Shown one piece after another: positions 1 through 6,375 of a DNA stretch of 64,000 bases; position 1 is the stretch's first letter; every line of letters begins with the position of its first letter. The notes beneath the pieces were generated by a model, which was given only the letters and a program-made list of their open reading frames with translations, ran no database searches and was not told the DNA's origin. The translations under genes were made by a program, and so were the position numbers. Source of the DNA: Oscillospiraceae bacterium (GTDB lineage: Bacteria > Bacillota > Clostridia > Oscillospirales > Oscillospiraceae); NCBI GenBank assembly GCA_015068135.1, contig SVLB01000003.1:1-64000 (forward strand). Reading direction: 5' to 3'.

Positions 1-150
1 TTGGGGGTCAGCTCGAACTTAGGACTTTTTACTGATATTTGTTCTAAGGGATTCTATATATTATTCTATTCCTCTATAGGATAATGTTTTTTGTTCTTAT
101 GAGGATAATAGCCTTTGTTTTTTGTCAGAAAGCTTTATATTCTATGCTTT

Positions 151-181
151 GAGCCTGATGAGTATATAACTCATCAGGCTC
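151..181. terminator. Inverted repeat, possible terminator
   Basis: A perfect 12-bp stem (GAGCCTGATGAG / CTCATCAGGCTC) with a 7-nt A/T-rich loop. Neither flank carries a strong T-run, so it is a weak candidate terminator for a gene lying left of the window. The rest of 1-325 is A/T-rich and shows no convincing gene. Confidence 0.35.
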
Positions 182-325
182 CTATTCATATTATACCGAT
201 TATCTTGATTTTCAGATAAAATGGAGTTCACGCGGGAATATAAAGCGGACTACTGAGGCATACGGCAATGGAACAGGAAACAGGAATTAGCGCATGAAGC
301 TGTCGCCAACTTTCGATTTAATTTG

Positions 326-366
326 TCGCCAATCGTCGGAAAAATGTTTCGCCAATCGTCGGAAAA
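326..366 (+). repeat. Tandem 23-bp repeat upstream of promoter
   Basis: TCGCCAATCGTCGGAAAA occurs twice, at 326-343 and 349-366, with a 23-bp period; a partial third unit (TCGCCAAC) lies at 303-310. The array ends 3 bp before the -35 box of the ATPase gene, which suggests a regulatory role. That role is inferred. Confidence 0.6.
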
Positions 367-369
367 GTG

Positions 370-398
370 TTGCAAAAATAAGTGTCTAGGTGTATAAT
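370..398 (+). promoter_or_regulatory. Sigma-70-type promoter for the ATPase gene
   Basis: TTGCAA (370-375), a 17-nt spacer and TATAAT (393-398). Its position rules out the upstream GTG at 390 as start codon, because that codon lies inside the promoter. The ATG at 432 is then the first sensible start. Confidence 0.75.
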
Positions 399-431
399 AC
401 AGACAATGCAATTGGAAGCGAGGTGTTCCAA

Positions 432-1706
432 ATGAAAAACTACAGAAAACGAATTGCTGATGATATTCTAAAACGCAAGTTGGAAGGCAAAGGTGCGGTG
501 CTAATTGAAGGGCCTAAATGGTGCGGCAAAACCACTACAGCAGAACAGCTCGCTGCAAGTATTTTGTATATGGATGACCCAGAGAAAAAGGAACAGAATA
601 TTGCTATGTCTGAGATAAACCCGAAACGACTGTTGAAGGGTGCTGCTCCGAGATTGATCGACGAATGGCAGCTTGCTCCCAAACTTTGGGATGCTATCCG
701 TTTTGAGGTTGACCATCGTGGAGAGCTTGGCCAGTTTGTGCTTACCGGTTCTGCTGTTCCAGCTGATACCAAGGAAATCACACACTCCGGAACGGGGCGC
801 TTCACTTGGCTGACTATGAGACCTATGAGTTTGTATGAATCAGGGGATTCAACGGGGGAAGTTAGCCTAAAAGACCTGTTCGACGGAAGGACAGATATTG
901 ACGCAGACTCCAATTTAAGTATTGATCGTCTGGCCTTCCTTGTGTGCCGGGGTGGATGGCCGCAAGCAGTGGATATGCGCGATGAGATTGCATTGGACCA
1001 AGCAGCAGATTACTATGATGCCGTTGTCCACTCCGACATCAACCGGGCAGACAATGTACAAAAGAACCCTGAAAGAGTCAAACGGCTTATGCGCTCCTAT
1101 GCAAGAAATCAAGGCGGTCAAATACCCAATACGGTTCTTGCGCAGGATATCGCGGCAAATGATGAATTCCCGATCAATGAGGAAACTGTTGCCTCTTATG
1201 TCAATGCACTCCGGAAAATTTTCGTTGTAGAGGATATGCCTGCATGGAACCCGAATCTGCGGTCAAAAACCGCGATTCGCTCGTCTGATACTCGCTATTA
1301 TATCGACCCTTCTATCGCGGCTGCAGCATTAGGTATTGGCCCAAACGACCTGATGAATGACCTGAAAACCTTTGGCTTCCTCTTTGAAACCCTCTGCATC
1401 CGGGATCTGCGTGTTTTTGCAGACGCTTTGAACGGTGGGGTTTATCACTACCGTGACAAAGACGGGCAGGAATGTGATGCGGTTATCCATTTGCGAAACG
1501 GCAAATATGGCCTTATTGAAATCAAGCTCGGCGGCGACAAACTCATCGAGGAGGGCGCAAGGAGTCTAAAATCCATGGCAGCTAAAATCGATACCGATAA
1601 GATGAACGCTCCGTCTTTTCTCATGGTCTTAACGGGAATCGGTGATTGGGCATATCGTCGCCAGGATGGCGTATATGTTATTCCCATCGGCTGCTTAAAA
1701 AACTAA
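432..1706 (+). CDS. ATP-binding protein, AAA/DUF4143 family
   Basis: A 424-residue cytosolic P-loop ATPase of the AAA_14/DUF4143 family common in gut anaerobes. Walker A is GPKWCGKTTTAEQ near residue 26 and Walker B is RLIDEWQ near residue 74, followed by LTGSA, a typical sensor-like strand. The C-terminal DUF4143 part ends in a PD-(D/E)xK-like core (ECDAVI, then GLIEIKLGG). The start at 432 has AGGTG upstream and a consensus promoter just before it. The gene stands alone. The family's role is poorly known; toxin/antitoxin-like and transporter-associated roles have been suggested, but nothing here settles it. Confidence 0.85.
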   Translation: MKNYRKRIADDILKRKLEGKGAVLIEGPKWCGKTTTAEQLAASILYMDDPEKKEQNIAMSEINPKRLLKGAAPRLIDEWQLAPKLWDAIRFEVDHRGELGQFVLTGSAVPADTKEITHSGTGRFTWLTMRPMSLYESGDSTGEVSLKDLFDGRTDIDADSNLSIDRLAFLVCRGGWPQAVDMRDEIALDQAADYYDAVVHSDINRADNVQKNPERVKRLMRSYARNQGGQIPNTVLAQDIAANDEFPINEETVASYVNALRKIFVVEDMPAWNPNLRSKTAIRSSDTRYYIDPSIAAAALGIGPNDLMNDLKTFGFLFETLCIRDLRVFADALNGGVYHYRDKDGQECDAVIHLRNGKYGLIEIKLGGDKLIEEGARSLKSMAAKIDTDKMNAPSFLMVLTGIGDWAYRRQDGVYVIPIGCLKN

Positions 1707-1852
1707 TCCAAATATAGGGGTTACTTCCAGCACACCGGGCAAAACCACTCTTTGCCCCTGCGAAAGTAGAAGGAAGTGCAAAAACCGCTGTAAAAAAGGA
1801 AACAAGCTGTGACCAACTTTTGACCAACAAAAGTCTGGTAAAAGAAAATAAC

Positions 1853-2050
1853 TGGTATAATAGCACTACATCTGCACTGCTAATATACCAGCAACCACTA
1901 CATATCTACAAAGCCAAAAATCCGCCATCGAGTGGGAATAAATCAACGAGCGCTGCCTGTGGCAGATGCAGCGAGTTGATTTATTGCGCCGCGGTCGAAA
2001 AAATCGAGGAAAAGCGTAAGCCCGATGATTTTTTCGGGCACCGCAAGCGG
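1853..2050 (+). other. Structured intergenic region with extended -10, possible small RNA
   Basis: The 440-bp gap after the ATPase gene holds no gene. It has an extended -10 box (TGGTATAAT, 1853-1861). Downstream are two strong hairpins: 1937-1985 (AATAAATCAAC / TTGATTTATT arms plus an inner CGCTGC / GCAGCG stem) and 1996-2036 (perfect arms CGAAAAAATC / GATTTTTTCG). This could be a small RNA or debris of a mobile element; there is no family match I can name. Confidence 0.3.
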
Positions 2051-2148
2051 GGCCGCAGCCCATCCCGGCAATTGCCCTCACTAAAAATACGCCCCTCTTT
2101 ATCCTCCCAAGGACAAAATGTTTTCGCCTCATAGATTATACAATTATG

Positions 2149-2213
2149 GGGCTGTCTCAAAATGTTTTTCGTAGGGTCACCTCTCCCGAGGTGACCGCAA
2201 CCAAAATAAAAAA
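2149..2213. repeat. Dispersed hairpin repeat, copy 1 (truncated)
   Basis: 65 bp identical to 4309-4373, beginning GGGCTGTCTCAAAATG and containing the hairpin GGTCACCTC-tcccGAGGTGACC. Only the left part of the element is kept; the right half seen at 4374-4488 is missing and the copy runs into the terminator at 2218. Confidence 0.85.
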
Positions 2214-2217
2214 AATA

Positions 2218-2241
2218 AAGGCAGGGATCGTCCCTGCCTTT
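2218..2241 (-). terminator. Rho-independent terminator of lipoprotein gene
   Basis: Read on the minus strand, AAGGCAGGGACGATCCCTGCC forms an 8-9 bp stem and is followed by TTTATTTTTTTTATTTT. It lies directly after the stop codon of the minus-strand lipoprotein gene. Confidence 0.85.
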
Positions 2242-2243
2242 TG

Positions 2244-2981
2244 TTAATATATGATCGATAGATCGTCGATATTGTAAAAGACCGTGCCGCTGCCGTAACC
2301 GTTGCTCCACTCTTTGAATACCAATGCTTCAATTTGATGCGTATTCTGATCGATCTTGCTTCTTATGCCAGTTAAACCAACCACAATAATGTGTGTGCCG
2401 TCTGGAATGTCCACTTTTCTGTTTTTATAATCGACGGGGTAATAATCGCTGCTTTGGTTAAACTCGGCAATAAGCTCTCCAAGCCTTGCTGCGGTTTCCA
2501 GGTCTGCTATCTCCCAATAACGGATTCCCGTAAAATTATGGACATTGATATAGAACTGTTCTTTGCTGGTGGTGTCCTCTACTAGCAGATAGCCGTGGTA
2601 ATAAGAATGGGTCGAATGTTCCAAGTCCTGTTCTACAACTCGCACTTCCGTCTTATGAGGGACAGTACCGCTTTCGTTGTAGAACTGCTTATCTTTCACA
2701 TAGGTCGGGATAACCCAATTGCTTTCCTGAGTGCAGCCCTTTTTGTTGTAGGTAACGACATAACCTACTTTGCCAACAAAATCACTACCATTGCCCCTAA
2801 CATACCAATCAAAGTATGGATCGACAGCGGTTGTGTTTTCTGTGCTGCTTGTGGGCAGGGTCGTTGCAGCGGTAGGCTGATCCTCATTGTTGCTGGGTTT
2901 TCGCAGACAGGAGTGCAAAGAAGACAAAACTGCTACAACAACAAGTAGCGACAATATTCTATTGCGTGTAGCAGCTTTCAT
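2244..2981 (-). CDS. Predicted lipoprotein, unknown function
   Basis: A 245-residue protein with a lipoprotein signal peptide: basic start, hydrophobic core LLVVVAVLSS and lipobox LHSC with Cys near residue 25. A Thr/Ser-rich linker (residues 30-50) leads to a compact extracytoplasmic domain of roughly 190 residues that I do not recognise. It begins 16 bp after the HsdR-N-like gene and shares its transcript, ending at a strong terminator. Both genes lie between two copies of the same repeat, so they may have arrived as a unit. Confidence 0.75.
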   Translation of the reverse strand: MKAATRNRILSLLVVVAVLSSLHSCLRKPSNNEDQPTAATTLPTSSTENTTAVDPYFDWYVRGNGSDFVGKVGYVVTYNKKGCTQESNWVIPTYVKDKQFYNESGTVPHKTEVRVVEQDLEHSTHSYYHGYLLVEDTTSKEQFYINVHNFTGIRYWEIADLETAARLGELIAEFNQSSDYYPVDYKNRKVDIPDGTHIIVVGLTGIRSKIDQNTHQIEALVFKEWSNGYGSGTVFYNIDDLSIIY

Positions 2982-2997
2982 ATTGAAACTCCTATTC

Positions 2998-4182
2998 TTA
3001 TTTCTTATTAAGAGCTTTTAAGGTTGTTCTGTAGTCATCCCGAATCAGGGCGTAATCGATCAGATTGATAATTAAATCCGTAACAGATTCCTGGTCGATA
3101 GTAAGAAGAACATCTGTGGGAACTACACCAAGGCGCAATTCTCCGTTCTGATACACTTCGGGCATTTTGGTGGCAACCAAATCAAGCAATGCTGCGGTTG
3201 CGCCGCTGCCGCTGTGTCCTACTGAGATTCTTCCCGTATGGGTGAACCGCAGCTCATTGAATACTGGATGGGCGTATTTGTCCATCAGTAATTGCAATGC
3301 GTGGTGGGACTTCTTAAAATCGTCGATTGCAACGCAAAAAATAGTTTGATCGTTGCCATAAGCATTAAATCCAAAGCTGACAATTTGATGGTTGCCCTGG
3401 CTGTCCTTTATCAAGAAGCAGCGATAGGGAGCGACAAAATCATATCCAGCAGCATTGCCGTAGCTAGATACTCTAACGCCAATATCTTCAATGATGGAGA
3501 ATTGTTTGCCACTCGATTTGGATAGTGTTTTGGATGTATCGATAAGACACTCAAATAAGTTAATAATATGAGCTGCCATGCTGGGCTTGGTGGCAACGCC
3601 AATAATCAGATCGTCGGTGTATTTCTTTTGAATCACAGGGTCTTTGGCTGCTTCCAAAGATGGGCGTTCAATCGCTTCATAGACTTTGCTTTCACCTAAA
3701 GCACCGTTTGTCATATCGGCGTAGCAAGGGGGCTTCGCTAACTCAATGTATTTCTTCTGTTCCTCGTCGTAACGATAAGATAAAAATTCAATGCCGTTGC
3801 TAACAAACGCATAATTGATACCCAGGCGATCTGCATAGCCAAAACATTGGTCAAGGGTCTTGTCGCTGATAACAACAGAATCAGCCTTGCACTCAACAAC
3901 GGCTACAGGAGCAAGCATATCGTTTTCGACTACCTGATGAATGATAATATCCGCACGGTCTTTGCTTTCAATGTGATAATGCGATAAATGCTGTTCCAGG
4001 ATCATACAATCCCTGGGGACACCTAATGCTGCTTCGATCCAGGCGGCGACTTTTTGACGAATGATTTCTTCAGGTGTAACAGGGATAAGCTTTTCACGGT
4101 ACGGATCAAAAAAGCAATCGTGTCCGTTGCGTTGATATTTTTTCGGTAATTCAATAGGTTTTAATTCATTCTCGATCAACAT
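2998..4182 (-). CDS. Stand-alone HsdR N-terminal-like nuclease domain protein
   Basis: A 394-residue protein whose first 160 residues match the type I restriction R-subunit N-terminal family (HSDR_N_2). The PD-(D/E)xK core is visible as DRADIIIH followed about 18 residues later by VAVVECKAD, with the supporting DQCFGYADRLG segment after it. There is no helicase, no Walker motif and no HsdM/HsdS neighbour, so it is not a type I restriction subunit. The C-terminal 200 residues are unassigned. It is first in a two-gene operon with the downstream lipoprotein. DNA cleavage is plausible from the motif but not shown; a defence or structural role is inference. Confidence 0.8.
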   Translation of the reverse strand: MLIENELKPIELPKKYQRNGHDCFFDPYREKLIPVTPEEIIRQKVAAWIEAALGVPRDCMILEQHLSHYHIESKDRADIIIHQVVENDMLAPVAVVECKADSVVISDKTLDQCFGYADRLGINYAFVSNGIEFLSYRYDEEQKKYIELAKPPCYADMTNGALGESKVYEAIERPSLEAAKDPVIQKKYTDDLIIGVATKPSMAAHIINLFECLIDTSKTLSKSSGKQFSIIEDIGVRVSSYGNAAGYDFVAPYRCFLIKDSQGNHQIVSFGFNAYGNDQTIFCVAIDDFKKSHHALQLLMDKYAHPVFNELRFTHTGRISVGHSGSGATAALLDLVATKMPEVYQNGELRLGVVPTDVLLTIDQESVTDLIINLIDYALIRDDYRTTLKALNKK

Positions 4183-4308
4183 TGTATCACATCCAGTTAT
4201 AGAATCAGGAACTAAAAATGATTATACAACATAGCAGAGAAAAATGCAAATTGGCTTAAAACTGCAATTTTTTCAAATCTTCAGTTGCTAAAGTGATTTC
4301 TATGATAA

Positions 4309-4488
4309 GGGCTGTCTCAAAATGTTTTTCGTAGGGTCACCTCTCCCGAGGTGACCGCAACCAAAATAAAAAATAGCGCAAAATCTGCATATTTCTTGCA
4401 GATTTTGCGCAATTTTTACCTCCCGGACACCCGAGGACGGGTGTCCCTACAGTATACACAAGCGTTTTCGATCCAGTGAGACAGCCCC
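4309..4488. repeat. Dispersed nested-hairpin repeat, copy 2 (full length)
   Basis: About 180 bp bounded by inverted ends GGGCTGTCTCA / TGAGACAGCCC. Inside are three hairpins: GGTCACCTC / GAGGTGACC, GCGCAAAATCTGCA / TGCAGATTTTGCGC, and GGACACCCG / CGGGTGTCC. There is no coding capacity. The structure is MITE-like or REP-like, and the same elements recur at 2149 and 43121. The flank 4489-4556 shows nothing else. Confidence 0.8.
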
Positions 4489-4556
4489 CTTTTATGGGAC
4501 TTTGCTTACAGCCCCTTGTGTTAACTGGATGACCGTGTTTTAACGGAACGGTCTTT

Positions 4557-6374
4557 TTACTTCTTTTTCTTCTTGGCAATCACAACGATGACACCGCTGA
4601 GGATGACCGCTGCCACAATGACGAGCCACCAGGGGAAGGAGCCGTCTTCAGACTCGTTTGCATCATCAGAGGCTGCGGGGGTCGTTCCTTCGGTCGTCTC
4701 AGTAGGCTCGGCAGCCTCGGTGGTTTCCTCCTGACCAAGTGCAGGTGCAATTTCGTAACCGCAGATGGTGCAGGTCTGAGCGGTGGTCGCAGTTGCTTCC
4801 GCTCCGGGCTCATGGGCCGCGATCTCCTGCTTTATGCCGCATTCGGTGCATACATGCCAGTGATTATCGGCATCGGTGGACCAGCTTTCTTCGAACTTGT
4901 GCGCAGTTTCACGGGTGAAGCCGCAGATGGAGCAATCGGGATCGCAGGCATTCTCAAAATCATGGTCTGCATAGCTGCCCTTCTCTGCGCAGCCGGAGCA
5001 TGCGTACCAGTGACCGGCATCGTCCGTTGTCCAGGTCGTTGCGTAGCTGTGCTTATGACCAAGGGCCGCCTTGAGGATATAGCCGCAGGTGGTGCAGGTC
5101 TGTGCCTTGGTCTCGGTTGCCTGGGCACCGGGAGTATGGGCTGCTACGTCCTTTTTGTCCTTACAAGCGGAGCATTCATGCCAGTGGTTGGTTCTGTCGC
5201 TGCTCCAGAAGGTTTTATAGCTGTGGGTCGTGGTACGGGTTGCACCGCAGACATTGCAGTCGGTATCGCAAGCATGATCGTAGGTATGGGTGGTCAATTT
5301 GGCCACAGCTTCCGTTTTGGTTCCGTTACAGCCGGTGCAGGTGTAGGTCTTTTCGCCCTCTTCCTTGCAGGTGGGCTGCTTCGTCACACTGCCACTGTTC
5401 CAGGTGTGGTTTGCGGTTTCCTCCTTAGAGCAAACGGAGCAGGTGTGCTTGTGCGTGGTATCATTCACCTTAATCCAAGCAGCATAGGTGTGAGTCGTGG
5501 TCTTATCTGTATCTTCCAGTTTTGTTGCCTTACAGCCGGAGCAGGTGTATTGGATCTGTCCACCCTCTTTGCAGTTTGCCTGCTTGACGGTAGTACCCTT
5601 ATCCCACGTGTGGTTCTCAGACTCCTCTTTCTGGCACACAGAGCAGATATGCTTATGGGTGGTATCGTTCGCCTGTATCCAGCCGCCGTAGCTGTGACTA
5701 TCGGTTTTTGCCACCGTTTCTGTCTTGGTAGCGCCGCAGTCTGTACAGGTATATGTTTTTTCACCTGTTTCCTTGCAGGTAGCAGGCTTTGTCACAGTGC
5801 CGCTATTCCAAGTATGGCTTGCGGTTACCAGGTCGCCGCAATCGGAGCAAACCTTCTGATGCTCGGCACCGGCATTCGTCCAGTCACCGTAGCTGTGATT
5901 ACATGCAACAGTTACCGCGGCGGATGCCCCGGAAAAGGTCACCTTTGTGCCGCTGGCGTTTCTAGCCTCGCCATGCTCGATGCTCACAGAGCAGGCAGAC
6001 GCCGCTTTTAGCGCCTTAAAGGTTAGGGTCACTACCGTGCCCTGGGCCGTATTATCCGTGGTGGCAAGGGAATCTGCCCACCGCAAGGTATAAGGAGAGG
6101 TAACGGTGGGTGCAGGTGTTGTGTAGCCGTTCAGAAGTCTTGTGTCCGCAACGCTTTGCAGCTGCAGGACACTGGCATCATATACCACCCGAAAGCGCAG
6201 AGAAATAATGCCGGGATTATCCGAAATGGCAACATCCACTGTAAACACATCTCCAGTCTGCACAGTCTTTCCCGAAATACTGTATCGGGGAGAGCCAGCA
6301 GCAACACCGGAAATTGGCAGCAAACTGACTGCAAGCAGTACTATCAGCAAAAAGCAAAGGATTCTCTTTTTCAT
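4557..6374 (-). CDS. Cohesin protein with CxxC repeats and C-terminal membrane anchor
   Basis: A 605-residue exported surface protein. Residues 1-26 are a signal peptide; residues 28-160 form a type I-like cohesin (NPGIISLRF, VVYDASVLQL, TSPYTLRWADSLAT). Residues 160-550 hold 13 CxxC pairs with spaced HxW or HxY motifs, the array often seen in Clostridia surface proteins. An acidic Thr-rich linker follows, then a transmembrane helix (WWLVIVAAVILSGVIVVIA) and a KKKKK tail. There is no LPxTG. The start follows AGGAGG, which lies inside the end of the preceding gene, one base from its stop codon, so the two are translationally coupled. I infer a cell-surface receptor for the dockerin of its partner. 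Confidence 0.85.
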   Translation of the reverse strand: MKKRILCFLLIVLLAVSLLPISGVAAGSPRYSISGKTVQTGDVFTVDVAISDNPGIISLRFRVVYDASVLQLQSVADTRLLNGYTTPAPTVTSPYTLRWADSLATTDNTAQGTVVTLTFKALKAASACSVSIEHGEARNASGTKVTFSGASAAVTVACNHSYGDWTNAGAEHQKVCSDCGDLVTASHTWNSGTVTKPATCKETGEKTYTCTDCGATKTETVAKTDSHSYGGWIQANDTTHKHICSVCQKEESENHTWDKGTTVKQANCKEGGQIQYTCSGCKATKLEDTDKTTTHTYAAWIKVNDTTHKHTCSVCSKEETANHTWNSGSVTKQPTCKEEGEKTYTCTGCNGTKTEAVAKLTTHTYDHACDTDCNVCGATRTTTHSYKTFWSSDRTNHWHECSACKDKKDVAAHTPGAQATETKAQTCTTCGYILKAALGHKHSYATTWTTDDAGHWYACSGCAEKGSYADHDFENACDPDCSICGFTRETAHKFEESWSTDADNHWHVCTECGIKQEIAAHEPGAEATATTAQTCTICGYEIAPALGQEETTEAAEPTETTEGTTPAASDDANESEDGSFPWWLVIVAAVILSGVIVVIAKKKKK

Positions 6375-6375
6375 A

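Noticed and set aside
2998-4182. Type I restriction system
   Set aside because: Only the N-terminal nuclease-like domain is present; no helicase, HsdM or HsdS is encoded nearby.
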